Source: Pectobacterium aroidearum
Lineage (GTDB): Bacteria > Pseudomonadota > Gammaproteobacteria > Enterobacterales > Enterobacteriaceae
Direction of reading: 5' to 3'
NCBI RefSeq assembly: GCF_015689195.1
Contig: NZ_CP065044.1
Coordinates: 1,922,001 to 1,986,000 of the forward strand
DNA length: 64,000 nt
Positions 55,944 to 64,000 of the stretch are shown one piece after another. Each line of letters starts with the position of its first letter. Positions within the stretch are counted from its first letter, which is position 1. The position numbers and the translations under genes are program-made. A model generated the notes under the pieces. The model did not search any database. It was not told where the DNA came from and saw only the letters and a list, made by a program, of their open reading frames with translations.

Positions 55944-55952
55944 ATTATAGCA
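55944..55952 (-). promoter_or_regulatory. dps promoter, extended -10
   Basis: On the minus strand TGCTATAAT followed by TAAT: an extended -10 with a perfect TATAAT and the GCTATA(A/C)TTAA pattern favoured by sigma-S. No good -35 is visible, as is usual for this class. It lies about 52 bp upstream of the dps start. Confidence 0.65.
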
Positions 55953-56240
55953 GTGATAAAAATTAATATTGAAAAGAATCACCTATCAAATGAATAGCTT
56001 TAGCATAACGATATTGTGGGTATTTGTAGTCAGGATTTATCTGATATCAATAATGTGGCAGGTAGCAATGTTATTGCAATATTTTAATTACTCCCTGAAA
56101 CATAATCTCATATTTTGATAAATATCATCATCGCTTAGATGAAAATAGTTATTATTTGACAGCTATCTTTATACAAATAAGATTGCAGCGTTGTTTTCCT
56201 TCTGAAGAATATTGCATGCCAGTAAAGGGAGTCGTGCAGA
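55953..56240. other. AT-rich divergent region between dps and the P-loop kinase gene
   Basis: Together with the dps leader this is 348 bp without a gene. Very AT-rich at 55980-56160. It should hold the kinase promoter, but no motif stands out. Confidence 0.4.
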
Positions 56241-56792
56241 ATGAGAGTGAACATTATTGGCACCAGTGGAAGTGGTAAATCGACACTTGCTCGCCGCTTG
56301 TCTGAAAAGTTGGCTATTCCGTACATTGAAATGGATGCGTTGTTCTGGCTGAAGGACTGGCAGGAGCGGACAGATGCCGATTTTTTTCAACGGCTTGAAA
56401 GCGCACTGGAGCCTGAAAGTTGGGTGCTGGATGGTAACTATAATCGCACGCGTGATATCAAATGGCGCAATGTTGATGTTGTGGTTTGGGTTGATTACGG
56501 TTTTACCCGTACGCTTTTTCAGGCGATTCGGCGTGCCTGCGCTCGGGCATGGCACAAAGAGGAACTCTGGATTGGCACGGGAAACAAAGAATCTTTTCTC
56601 CGTAGTTTCTTTAGCCGAAAATCAATTATCCTTTGGACAATAAAAACCTATTCAAGAAACCGGAAGCGGTATTTAGCGGATTTAGCCGACCCGCGTTATC
56701 AGCATATTCACTTTATTACGCTGCGTTCTCCTCGCGAATGTGAAACTTTTCTGCAACATTTTCCCGAGGAAATACGCCTTCATTCTGTTTGA
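56241..56792 (+). CDS. Small P-loop kinase (adenylate kinase-like / FlaR topology-modulation type)
   Basis: 183 residues. Walker [15 protein letters not shown] starts at residue 7. YIEMDALFWLKDW and WVLDGNYNRTRDIKWRNVDV match small AAA-type kinases annotated as DNA topology modulation protein or shikimate/adenylate-kinase-like. The true substrate is unknown. The gene converges on rhtA and its last 13 bp overlap the end of rhtA. It is inserted between dps and rhtA, adjacent in E. coli. Confidence 0.82.
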   Translation: MRVNIIGTSGSGKSTLARRLSEKLAIPYIEMDALFWLKDWQERTDADFFQRLESALEPESWVLDGNYNRTRDIKWRNVDVVVWVDYGFTRTLFQAIRRACARAWHKEELWIGTGNKESFLRSFFSRKSIILWTIKTYSRNRKRYLADLADPRYQHIHFITLRSPRECETFLQHFPEEIRLHSV

Positions 56793-57667
56793 GTTGTCAC
56801 ATTGGCCGCACCTGCGGGTTTTATTGTCAACGTTGCGCCTATTGAGGCGATGATAATAAAGATAAGCGCCATCCACTGTATGAATGATAGGTGCTCACCG
56901 AGGAAGAGGATTCCTGATAGGGCGGCAATCGCGGGTTCCATGCTCATGAGGGTGCTGAACGTTCTGGCGGGTAGACGAGTCAATGCCACCATTTCCAGAG
57001 AGTAGGGGAGCGCGGTGGACAGAACCGCGACGGCAATACCGAGCGGGAGTATTGATAGCGAAAACAGCGTGCTTTCCGCATAATATGCGCCAATAGGGCA
57101 GAAAATCAGTGCGGCAATGCAGGAGCCGATTGCGACCGTTCCCGGTCCATGATTTGTGCCTGCTTTTTGCCCAAACAGAATATAGAGCGCCCAACAGGCA
57201 CCCGCACCCACGGCGCAAGCCGCGCCCACCAAATCAACATTGCCGATATTGTGACCCAGCGGTAATAAGAACCATAGCCCGGCAACGGCCAGAAAAACCC
57301 ATAGAAAATCGATAGGCCTGCGTGAAGCTAACATAGCAACGGCAAGCGGGCCGGTGAACTCGAGTGCAACAGCAATGCCGAGCGGCACCGTCTGCAGTGA
57401 GAGATAGAACAGAAAGTTCATCCCGCCCAGCGTGATGCCATATACCAGCAGCGGCAGGCGGTTACTGCTAAAGCGCATTCGCCACGGTTTGAAGATGACG
57501 CACAGAATGATCGTACCAATTCCCAGGCGCAATGCCGTTACGCCGGTAGCGCCAATGAGTGGAAACAGACTCTTGGCCAAAGCCGCGCCGCTTTGGATAG
57601 AAAGCATTGAAATTATGATGAGCAAGACCGGTACAAACGATGAGGAGCGGTGGGAAAATAAGGTCAT
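56780..57667 (-). CDS. rhtA: Threonine/homoserine exporter RhtA
   Basis: 295 residues from ATG 57667, the same length as E. coli RhtA; a longer start at 57715 is not used. It is a DMT (EamA) transporter with ten helices. SIQSGAALAKSLFPLIGATG, GGMNFLFYLSLQTVPLGIAV and LTRLPARTFSTLMSMEPAIA are family segments. It exports homoserine, threonine and other small amino acids. Divergent from ompX as in E. coli. Confidence 0.95.
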   Translation of the reverse strand: MTLFSHRSSSFVPVLLIIISMLSIQSGAALAKSLFPLIGATGVTALRLGIGTIILCVIFKPWRMRFSSNRLPLLVYGITLGGMNFLFYLSLQTVPLGIAVALEFTGPLAVAMLASRRPIDFLWVFLAVAGLWFLLPLGHNIGNVDLVGAACAVGAGACWALYILFGQKAGTNHGPGTVAIGSCIAALIFCPIGAYYAESTLFSLSILPLGIAVAVLSTALPYSLEMVALTRLPARTFSTLMSMEPAIAALSGILFLGEHLSFIQWMALIFIIIASIGATLTIKPAGAANVTTQTE

Positions 57668-58043
57668 TCTTTTGGCCTTAAAGCAGGTATAACGTTCCGT
57701 TGCTATTATATCCAATTGTAAACAATTTGTCTGGTATGAATTGACTTTTATTGACCTTTATTTACGCATCATTTAACTGCTTTATTTTTGTTCAATTCAG
57801 TTAGCATACAAACTGAGCGGGAAATTAGGAATTATCTGTTTTACTGCCTTGTGGTGAATTTATTTTTAATCTAACTGTCACAATAAAAAAGCCAATGTAA
57901 TTAGTGCGATAGGTTGGTTTTGACAATATTTGTTACATCTAAAGGCCAATTGATAAATATTTATAGGGCGGCAAGCTTCGAACTTCTTTGTTATATTTAA
58001 GGCGTTAGTTAGTCTTTCATAAAATGAATTTGAGGCTGTAAAT
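57668..58043. other. Divergent rhtA/ompX region
   Basis: 376 bp, very AT-rich, no gene seen. TTGACA at 57921-57926 on the + strand is a consensus -35, but no -10 stands 16-18 bp away. The ompX message probably has a long 5' leader. Confidence 0.4.
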
Positions 58044-58559
58044 ATGAAAAAAATCGCGTGTCTTTCCGCTCTGGCTTGTGTATTAGCCGTTGGCGCAGGT
58101 TCTGCATTTGCTGGTCAAAGTACTGTAACTGCAGGTTATGCTCAAGGTGATGCTCAGGGCGTACAAAATAAAGTTAAAGGTTTTAACCTGAAATATCGTT
58201 ATGAGCAAGATAATAACCCACTGGGCGTTATTAGCTCTTTCACCTACCTGGAAAAAAATGGTAGCGATGGCAGCGACTACAGCAAAGGCCAGTACATGGG
58301 CTTCACTGCTGGTCCAGCTTACCGTCTGAATGACTGGGCAAGCCTGTACGGTGTTGTTGGTTTCAGCCACGGTAAAGTAACTAACAACGCTACCAACGGC
58401 CAGAACAACAGCAGCAATGACGATTATGGCTTCACCTACGGTGCTGGTGTTCAGTTCAACCCAATTCAGGACGTTGCTCTGGATGTAGGTTACGAACAAA
58501 GCCGTATCCGCAGTGTTGACGTTGGTGCCTGGGCTGTTGGCGTAGGTTACCGTTTCTAA
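58044..58559 (+). CDS. ompX: Outer membrane protein OmpX
   Basis: 171 residues with a 23-residue signal peptide (cut after SAFA), exactly the E. coli arrangement. Eight-stranded barrel: QSTVTAGYAQGD begins strand 1, and the last strand ends GVGYRF with the terminal Phe recognised by BamA. Loops are rich in Asn and Ser (ATNGQNNSSNDDY). The TTGAGGCT ribosome site is 8 bp before the ATG. A strong terminator follows. Confidence 0.95.
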   Translation: MKKIACLSALACVLAVGAGSAFAGQSTVTAGYAQGDAQGVQNKVKGFNLKYRYEQDNNPLGVISSFTYLEKNGSDGSDYSKGQYMGFTAGPAYRLNDWASLYGVVGFSHGKVTNNATNGQNNSSNDDYGFTYGAGVQFNPIQDVALDVGYEQSRIRSVDVGAWAVGVGYRF

Positions 58560-58614
58560 TCTAACCCTGTAGGGGTTATCTACCCTCAGCGTTGGTTGTT
58601 AGATGTGTCGGAAG

Positions 58615-58643
58615 AATCCGCTCTTTTCAGAGCGGATTTTTTT
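58615..58643 (+). terminator. ompX terminator
   Basis: AATCCGCTC (58615-58623), loop TTTTCA, GAGCGGATT (58630-58638), then TTTTT. Confidence 0.9.
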
Positions 58644-58674
58644 ATGGCGAATTTCCTGCCCGCCACTCTGTGGG

Positions 58675-58695
58675 ACGTCGTAAGCGACGTTTTTC
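58675..58695 (+). terminator. Second terminator-like hairpin after ompX
   Basis: ACGTCG (58675-58680), loop TAAG, CGACGT (58685-58690), TTTTC. It may serve as a backup stop. Confidence 0.65.
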
Positions 58696-58902
58696 TATGA
58701 CTGTTTGTCAAACCCGTGACGAGTTTCGCCAGTCTTTTAGCCAGTCACTTTCCCGCCGGTCGCTATTCAGGTGTTCTTGCCACGGTTAAGCAAAAGCATG
58801 TGTATCGGTCTGTCATCATATTTTATCTTGACGTTAAGGTTCTTTATGTGAAGATATTGACCATCAGGCAGCAATGATTTGCTCAAGCTATTGAGGTTAT
58901 AC

Positions 58903-60072
58903 ATGGTAGTGATATCAACGGCCCGCACGCGGGCTTTTCTTTTCTTCACGATTATCCTATTGGGATTGAATTTACGCCCTGTACTGGCAGGGATTGGTCC
59001 GTTGCTGAATCAGATTCAGGCAGCAACGGGCCTGGATGACAGTATGGCGGGTATGTTAACTACGCTCCCCGTGTTCGCTATGGGGTGGTGTGCGTTATAT
59101 GGCGGCCAGTTGCAGGCTCGCCTTGGAGAATATCGGGGAATCACGCTGGGTATTGTGGTGATTGCCCTGGCGTGTGGCGCCCGTTGGTGGCTGAATAGCG
59201 GCATTGCTCTGCTGGTTAGCGCCGCACTTGCCGGGATCGGGATTGCCTTGATTCAGGCGCTGGTGCCGTCGTTTATCAAGCTCCATTTTGGCCGCCATAG
59301 CAGTCTCCTGATGGGCTTTTACACCACGGCGATTATGACCGGTGCAGCGTTTGCGGCTTCATCCGTTTCCCCGCTGGCAAATGTGTGGGGTTGGCAAAGC
59401 GCGCTGGCCTGTTGGGGGATTGTCGCGCTGGTTGCCACGGTGGCCTGGCGGTGTGTCCCTAAAGCGTATACCGCGAAGCAGGACACGGCGGCTGTTGTAG
59501 CAACGCGCCGAAGCGGAATGGACTGGCTGCTGATGGTGTTCTTTGGTATTGGTACGGGCGCGTATACGCTGGTGCTGGCATGGCTGCCACCGTATTACAT
59601 TCAACTGGGATTGGATGCGACGCAAAGTGGCCTGATGTTGGGGGGATTAACGCTGACGGAGGTGATTTCCGGTTTGCTGGTGTCCACGTTCATCAACCAC
59701 TTCCCTGATCGGCGCAAACTGCTACTTCCTATTCTGATCGTGATGCTGGTGGGGATGATTGGACTGATCGTGGTGCCGCTGACGTTCACGTATCCGATTA
59801 TTATTATGCTGGGGATTGGTATTGGCGCGCTATTCCCGCTGTCGTTGATTGTAGCGTTGGATCAGGTGACGGAATCGCATAAGACCGGTTCACTGATGGG
59901 CTTTGTGCAAGGCGGCGGCTACATCCTCGCCAGCCTGATGCCTTTGCTGGCGGGTTTTATACGCCAGCATACCGCAGGGCTGGAACAGGCCTGGATGATT
60001 ATGACCGTTGGTGTGGTTGTATTGATCCTCATGGCGACGCGTTTTGCTCCAGTGAAAAGCCCGAGTCGCTAA
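58903..60072 (+). CDS. CynX/NimT-family MFS transporter
   Basis: 389 residues from ATG 58903 (GAGGTTATAC upstream), twelve helices. LLGLNLRPVLAGIGPLLNQI and GMLTTLPVFAMGWCALYGG match the cyanate (CynX) / 2-nitroimidazole (NimT) group of major facilitator transporters. The substrate cannot be told; no cyn genes are near. It converges with the MATE gene 38 bp away. Confidence 0.88.
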   Translation: MVVISTARTRAFLFFTIILLGLNLRPVLAGIGPLLNQIQAATGLDDSMAGMLTTLPVFAMGWCALYGGQLQARLGEYRGITLGIVVIALACGARWWLNSGIALLVSAALAGIGIALIQALVPSFIKLHFGRHSSLLMGFYTTAIMTGAAFAASSVSPLANVWGWQSALACWGIVALVATVAWRCVPKAYTAKQDTAAVVATRRSGMDWLLMVFFGIGTGAYTLVLAWLPPYYIQLGLDATQSGLMLGGLTLTEVISGLLVSTFINHFPDRRKLLLPILIVMLVGMIGLIVVPLTFTYPIIIMLGIGIGALFPLSLIVALDQVTESHKTGSLMGFVQGGGYILASLMPLLAGFIRQHTAGLEQAWMIMTVGVVVLILMATRFAPVKSPSR

Positions 60073-60110
60073 GCCGTTTGTTGTGTTGTCAGCGAGCGGA
60101 AACCCGCTCG

Positions 60111-61517
60111 CTATGCTTTGTCCGTGGGGGAGCGATAGCGCCATAGCCAGCGTCCGCTCATCAAGCGGCGGTAATAGAAGAAGCCGCGGACAATCCAGTC
60201 AAAGAACATTCCCATCCACACGCCAATCACGCCAAAACCAAGCATCACACCGAGGATATAGCCTGCGATGACCCGACATCCCCACATGCCTGCCATTGCC
60301 ACCCACATGGTGTAGCTGGCGTCTTTCGCCCCTTTCAGGCCGGCAGGGAGCACCCAGGCCGCTCCCCAGATTGGCATAAATAGCGCGTTGAGCCACAAGA
60401 GATGTTTTGCCACTTCGATAACTTCCGGCTCATTGGTGTAAAACGATGCCAAAAAGCTGGCACTTGGGACCGATAATACGGCGAGTGCGCACAGCCCAAT
60501 ATTGGACAGCCAGAAGATATACTTCAATTGGCGGGTCGATTGCATGATTTGGCCTTTCCCCAGCCGTGTGCCCACAATAATGGTAGCGGCTGCGCCGAGC
60601 GAATTGCCGGGAAGGTTGATCAGCGTTGAGATGGAGAAAGCAATAAAGTTTCCGGCGATGACTTCGGTTCCCATACCCGCCACAAAGCGCTGCGTGATCA
60701 GCTTGCCGATGTTAAACATCACGGATTCTATGCTGGCGGGAATACCGATACTGAGCACTTCATAGAGGATCGACAGGGTAAAAGGTGCAAAGTAAGACTT
60801 GAAGGGAATACGCAGCGCACCGTTAAAACCGTGCATCAGCGTCAGAATCACGAATACCGCACCGATATAACGTGAAATGGTAATCCCGATACCAGCACCA
60901 ATAAAACCGAGGCCATTCCAGGAAAAGGCACCGTAAATCAGCAGGCTGCTGATGGCAATATTGAGGATGTTCATCCCAATGTTGATGACCATGGGTAACT
61001 TGGTATTGCCGGCGCCCCGCAATGCGCCACAGCCTACCAGCGCGATGGCAACAGCAGGGTATCCCCATACTGTCCAGCGAAGGAACGTGAGAGCGAGTGC
61101 TTTAACCTGTGCGTCGGCCTGTCCGGCGATCAGATCGATAATCGCTGAACCGGCGAATTCAACTAACGCGACTAACAGAAACGATGACAGAACCAGTAAT
61201 GACATCGACTGGCGAGCAGCAGAACGCGCCTGCTTTCTATTGCGTTGTCCTATGCTGAAAGCCACAACAACGGCGGTCCCCAACGCGACGGCGGTAAAGA
61301 AGGCGATGATGACCATATTGAAGCTATCAGCCAGACCGACGGCCGCCATCGCTTCTTTCCCCAGCCAACTGACCAGGAAGGTGCTGAAAACCCCCATCAA
61401 CACGACGCAAAGGCCTTCAATAAAGATAGGGAAGGCGAGCGGTGAGATTTCTCTCCAGAAGAGAACACGGTTGGAGTAACGCTTTTTATACCAGTCTGTA
61501 TCTTTTAATTTTTTCAT
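60111..61517 (-). CDS. MATE-family multidrug efflux transporter
   Basis: 468 residues from ATG 61517; a TTG at 61541 would add 8 residues, and neither start has a strong ribosome site. Twelve helices in two halves. SPLAFPIFIEGLCVVLMGVF and GVFSTFLVSWLGKEAMAAVG open the first half; GIPASIESVMFNIGKLITQR opens the second. It resembles the YeeO-type branch of MATE exporters, which expel drugs or flavins using Na+ or H+. The substrate is unknown. Confidence 0.9.
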   Translation of the reverse strand: MKKLKDTDWYKKRYSNRVLFWREISPLAFPIFIEGLCVVLMGVFSTFLVSWLGKEAMAAVGLADSFNMVIIAFFTAVALGTAVVVAFSIGQRNRKQARSAARQSMSLLVLSSFLLVALVEFAGSAIIDLIAGQADAQVKALALTFLRWTVWGYPAVAIALVGCGALRGAGNTKLPMVINIGMNILNIAISSLLIYGAFSWNGLGFIGAGIGITISRYIGAVFVILTLMHGFNGALRIPFKSYFAPFTLSILYEVLSIGIPASIESVMFNIGKLITQRFVAGMGTEVIAGNFIAFSISTLINLPGNSLGAAATIIVGTRLGKGQIMQSTRQLKYIFWLSNIGLCALAVLSVPSASFLASFYTNEPEVIEVAKHLLWLNALFMPIWGAAWVLPAGLKGAKDASYTMWVAMAGMWGCRVIAGYILGVMLGFGVIGVWMGMFFDWIVRGFFYYRRLMSGRWLWRYRSPTDKA

Positions 61518-61772
61518 GAAACGGTCTTGGATCGATCTCAAGTTTCCCAGTCGGTGCGGTAAACAGAGCCATTAAGGTGGCTCGCAAATAGCATTATTCT
61601 TGCACGATACGTAATTGATACAGTGACTTACCCATACCGTGTCTGAACCATTTTGTACGCTCGCGGCAGTATGGCTGTTTTTTAAAATAGCGTTCCTGTT
61701 TACAGAGTATCAGCCGCCAAATCGATGTCCAGCCTGGATTGCTTTCCTCGCATGGAAAGTTGTTGCACGCGC

Positions 61773-61824
61773 CCACCATTTAATTTAGATTTTACTTAAT
61801 TAGATTTATCTAAATTAATGGTGG
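61773..61824. promoter_or_regulatory. Long AT-rich palindrome upstream of the ygaP-like gene
   Basis: CCACCATTTAATTTAGAT (61773-61790) and ATCTAAATTAATGGTGG (61808-61824) are complementary except for one extra T, around a 17-bp centre. The ATTTAGAT/ATCTAAAT core resembles operators of sulfur-sensing ArsR-type repressors (BigR/YgaV) that control ygaP-like rhodaneses. No ygaV gene is beside it. Confidence 0.55.
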
Positions 61825-61852
61825 CACGCATACCATCAGCGATATCACCTTC

Positions 61853-61968
61853 CTTACCGACTTACCGACTTACCGACTTACCGACTTACCGACTTACCGA
61901 CTTACCGACTTACCGACTTACCGACTTACCGACTTACCGACTTACCGACTTACCGACTTACCGACTTA
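61853..61968. repeat. 14 perfect tandem copies of an 8-bp repeat (CTTACCGA)
   Basis: Copies run from 61853 to 61964 with no mismatch, plus a final CTTA. The array lies between the palindrome and the ygaP-like start, 60 bp from the coding region. Its period is not a multiple of three, so copy changes shift any reading frame across it. Such arrays often vary in copy number between strains. Confidence 0.97.
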
Positions 61969-62028
61969 GCGCTACGCTGAACAGTTGCATTATGACGGGT
62001 TTCCGCGGCTCAAAAGAGGATCACGATC

Positions 62029-62565
62029 ATGCCAATACCACTTGCTATCTCACCTGCTCAGGCCCGCAAATTGTTAGATGAAGGGGCGATACTGATTGAT
62101 ATTCGCCAGCCGGAAGAGTACGCCCGCGAGCACATCGCACAAGCGAGGTTACAGCCGCTGAATTCCTCTGCCGGATATGTTCTCCCCGATGATGGCAGGG
62201 AAGGCCAAACGGTGATTTTCCACTGCTTATCCGGCATGCGTTCGGAACAGAATGCTGGCTTGCTGGCACAGGCGGCGTCACCCGCAACGGTTTTTCTTCT
62301 GGAAGGGGGAATGGCCGCATGGAAAAAGGCGGGGTTTCCGACAGAGGTGAATCGTAAGCAGCCGATTGAACTCATGCGGCAGGTTCAAATCGCCGCTGGT
62401 GCACTTATTCTGAGTGGTGTATTACTGGGTTACAGCGTAAGCAGCGCTTTCTTCCTGCTTTCTGGTTTTGTAGGGGTTGGGTTGCTGTTTGCTGGGGTAA
62501 CCGGTTTTTGCGGTATGGCAAGGCTGTTAATGAAAATGCCGTGGAACCGTGACGCCAAACGCTGA
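62029..62565 (+). CDS. ygaP: Membrane-bound rhodanese, YgaP-like
   Basis: 178 residues; E. coli YgaP has 174. The N-terminal rhodanese domain carries the active-site loop HCLSGMRS with the sulfur-accepting cysteine. Two transmembrane helices at about 121-165 ([40 protein letters not shown]) follow. The conserved end is MKMPWN. It transfers sulfane sulfur and may handle H2S or thiosulfate stress. The ribosome site GAGGA precedes ATG 62029. Here an octamer array and a palindrome replace the usual ygaV neighbour. Confidence 0.9.
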   Translation: MPIPLAISPAQARKLLDEGAILIDIRQPEEYAREHIAQARLQPLNSSAGYVLPDDGREGQTVIFHCLSGMRSEQNAGLLAQAASPATVFLLEGGMAAWKKAGFPTEVNRKQPIELMRQVQIAAGALILSGVLLGYSVSSAFFLLSGFVGVGLLFAGVTGFCGMARLLMKMPWNRDAKR

Positions 62566-62630
62566 TTGGCCGGGATGACCTGCCGGGATAGTAAGCGGAG
62601 TGTTAACCATCAAAAAATAGGGGCAGCAAT

Positions 62631-62960
62631 ATGGACATGAAGAACATTCCGTTTGGTACGACCGACTGGTCGCAAATAGAACCCACCGAGCATCACGGGG
62701 AGACAGGAATCGCCTACTGGCGAACACAGCGTTTTGATAATATTCGGGTGCGTATTGTTGAGTACACGCCTGGTTACCTGGCCGATCACTGGTGCTCAAA
62801 GGGACATATTCTGCTGTGTCTTGAGGGCGAACTTCATACGGAACTGGACGATGGGCGTGTTTTTGTTCTTAAACCCGGAATGAGTTATCAGGTTGCGGAT
62901 AACGCAGAAGCTCATCGCTCCTACACCGAGACGGGCGCTAAGCTGTTTGTTGTGGATTGA
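62631..62960 (+). CDS. Small cupin protein with DHWC motif
   Basis: 109 residues from ATG 62631. Single cupin barrel. ADHWCSKGHILLCLEGELHT and FVLKPGMSYQVADNAEAHRS carry the two cupin motifs; the DHxC sequence defines a group known as DHCW-motif cupins. Metal binding is likely (His and Cys). The function is unknown. It follows ygaP by 65 bp and may be cotranscribed. Confidence 0.85.
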   Translation: MDMKNIPFGTTDWSQIEPTEHHGETGIAYWRTQRFDNIRVRIVEYTPGYLADHWCSKGHILLCLEGELHTELDDGRVFVLKPGMSYQVADNAEAHRSYTETGAKLFVVD

Positions 62961-62964
62961 TGGT

Positions 62965-62998
62965 GAGGGGCTAATCCGGAGTAGGGAGATTAGCCCTC
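62965..62998. terminator. Hairpin after the cupin gene
   Basis: GAGGGGCTAATC (62965-62976) and GATTAGCCCTC (62988-62998), one bulged base. No T tract follows. Confidence 0.55.
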
Positions 62999-63194
62999 GA
63001 CCATAATTAACTCATCCTATCTGGATTCGCGTTCGTCGAAGCCAAAACCGTTTGTACAGAAACGCTCAAGTCGTTGCTCGATACGGAAGTGACTCGCTTT
63101 TAAACCTGTTGTCGTTGTTGATATATAACACTACACTCAATGTGGTTAATGGGTGTGTTGGGTTATTGTCTATACGAATCAGGAGTGTACGAAC

Positions 63195-63659
63195 GTGTCT
63201 ATCAGAATTGAACTTGCAGAATCGATGGAAGTGCTGAGCCTTCGGGTCGTGGGTCCCTATTACGAAAAAATACCGCAGGGATTTGATGAAATATTATCGT
63301 GGGCAAGGGAGCACCATCTCTCCATCGATAAATCTTTGGCGTTCTACTGGGATGATCCCAGCAAAGTAGAACCGGATGAATTACGGGCCGATGTAGCGAT
63401 TACGTGCAAAGAGATGCCGTCAACGTTGCCAGAAGATGTGGGAATACGTAGGGAAGTCATTCCCGGTGGACTTTATGCTGTGACGCACACTATTGTAGAG
63501 AATGGTGATTTTGCGAAAGCCTGGGATGACTTTTATAAAGCCATTAATGCACAGGGATACCGCCCGGCAGGTGATATCTGTTATGAAAGCTATTTGTGCG
63601 ACGGAAGCAATGGCAAATGGGAAATTGAAATATGGCAGTCTGTTGAAGCAGCGAATTAA
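63195..63659 (+). CDS. GyrI-like (SbmC) small-molecule-binding protein
   Basis: 154 residues from GTG 63195 (AGGAG at 63181-63185); E. coli SbmC has 157. The SRPBCC-unrelated GyrI-like fold is visible: VLSLRVVGPYYEKIPQGFDE, AFYWDDPSKVEPDELRADVA, VIPGGLYAVTHTI and the end WEIEIWQSVEAAN. SbmC inhibits DNA gyrase and protects from microcin B17. Similar domains bind drugs in AraC-type regulators. Which role applies here is open. Confidence 0.82.
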   Translation: MSIRIELAESMEVLSLRVVGPYYEKIPQGFDEILSWAREHHLSIDKSLAFYWDDPSKVEPDELRADVAITCKEMPSTLPEDVGIRREVIPGGLYAVTHTIVENGDFAKAWDDFYKAINAQGYRPAGDICYESYLCDGSNGKWEIEIWQSVEAAN

Positions 63660-63787
63660 GTCTGTTCATCAGGGTTAGCTTAAAAATAAAAAAATATCGG
63701 AGCAGCCTGCATCGTTACTGTGAATACGCTGTGAGAATATTACACTATGGTATATCGCTGGTATGGTTGAAGTTATCTGGCATTATC

Positions 63788-63810
63788 ACAGGCACTCAAT
63801 GAATGCCTGT
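63788..63810. terminator. Weak hairpin between convergent genes
   Basis: ACAGGCA and TGCCTGT with small inner complementarity (TCA/TGA), without a T tract, between the GyrI-like gene and the right-edge gene. Confidence 0.4.
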
Positions 63811-63819
63811 TGTAATGCA

Positions 63820-64000
63820 TCATTTAATCACTGAGTTATCGATAGTTTTAATGGCTGTACCATTCTGCTGCTTGATGATGTTTAACTGGACTCCGTCAGA
63901 TTTACGTGTTGCTAAAACATTAATATCCTTTTCATCATCGCAATTGAAATCACCTTGCAACGATAGCGCGATGGCTTTTAGCGAATCATCGGTAGAGAAA
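63820..64000 (-). CDS. C-terminal part of an unidentified gene (partial)
   Basis: An open frame on the minus strand enters from the right edge and stops at TGA 63822-63820, giving 59 residues. It reads SLKAIALSLQGDFNCDDEKD, then VLATRKSDGVQLNIIKQQNG, ending IDNSVIK. Polar, no membrane segment. I do not recognise the family. Confidence 0.55.
   Translation of the reverse strand, partial: FSTDDSLKAIALSLQGDFNCDDEKDINVLATRKSDGVQLNIIKQQNGTAIKTIDNSVIK

Larger units (their letters stand above)
58560..58902 (+). other. 343-bp gap after ompX
   Basis: Holds the small hairpin TAACCC-TGTAG-GGGTTA (58562-58578), the two terminators at 58615 and 58675, and a possible promoter for the MFS gene. No sound gene seen. 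Confidence 0.45.

Noticed and set aside
58697-58789. 30-codon frame between ompX and the MFS gene
   Set aside because: It starts right after a terminator hairpin without a Shine-Dalgarno and has an Arg/Ser-rich composition like random sequence; no support for translation.
61594-61779. 61-codon minus-strand frame upstream of the MATE gene
   Set aside because: Its ATG falls inside the palindrome, there is no ribosome-binding site, and the Cys/Trp/Arg-rich product matches no family I know. Left out as a gene.
61853-61968. CRISPR array
   Set aside because: Eight-base direct tandem copies with no spacers are a simple-sequence repeat, not CRISPR.
61818-62081. 87-codon frame through the octamer array
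   Set aside because: The protein repeat (PTYRLTDL) is only the translation of the 24-bp super-period. The frame overlaps the real ygaP start and has no ribosome site.

Overview
The window is from a chromosome of a soft-rot enterobacterium, most likely Pectobacterium. The gene content and order are enterobacterial (pepT, dusC, mmuPM, pbpG, bglX, idi, dinG, ybiB, glnHPQ-dps, rhtA/ompX). The accessory block is typical of soft-rot bacteria: an RTX metalloprotease with its periplasmic inhibitor and type I exporter (prtW-inh-prtDEF), followed by a headless contractile phage tail of the carotovoricin kind. This identification comes from reading the sequence, not from a database search.

Layout. 1-11.3 kb: the tail of an unidentified gene, pepT, a lone DppA-like binding protein, queH, dusC, the S-methylmethionine genes mmuPM behind a tandem MetJ operator, a class IV adenylate cyclase, a periplasmic FMN-binding protein and pbpG. 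11.3-18.5 kb: a glutathione transferase, then a DeoR-type regulator and a complete ABC importer (permease, ATPase, binding protein) divergent from a class III PLP enzyme. This looks like one catabolic unit for a small amino compound, possibly an aminophosphonate. 18.8-26 kb: bglX, idi, a 35-residue membrane peptide, an AraC regulator with a LysE-type exporter, and dinG. 26.5-32.8 kb: protease, inhibitor and type I secretion system. 33-48.7 kb: tailocin with lysis genes (holin-like protein, transglycosylase, Rz with nested Rz1), Mu/P2-like sheath, tube, tape measure, hub, spike, baseplate wedge and tail fibre. No head, terminase, portal or integrase gene is present.

The 3' end of the tailocin is the most unusual part. 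The fibre gene is followed by an IS200-type element, then the C-terminal piece of a second fibre in the opposite orientation, then the C-terminal third of a Gin/Hin-type DNA invertase. This is what a fibre-switching inversion cassette would leave after deletion and IS insertion, fixing the fibre in one form. The protease and tailocin block together lie between dinG and ybiB, which are neighbours in E. coli.

49.8-64 kb: ybiB, an M3 peptidase, glnQPH, dps, a small P-loop kinase, rhtA, ompX, a CynX/NimT-type MFS transporter, a MATE transporter, a ygaP-like rhodanese gene, a cupin, a GyrI-like protein and the end of an unidentified gene. The ygaP-like gene lies behind a long AT-rich palindrome and 14 perfect copies of the octamer CTTACCGA.
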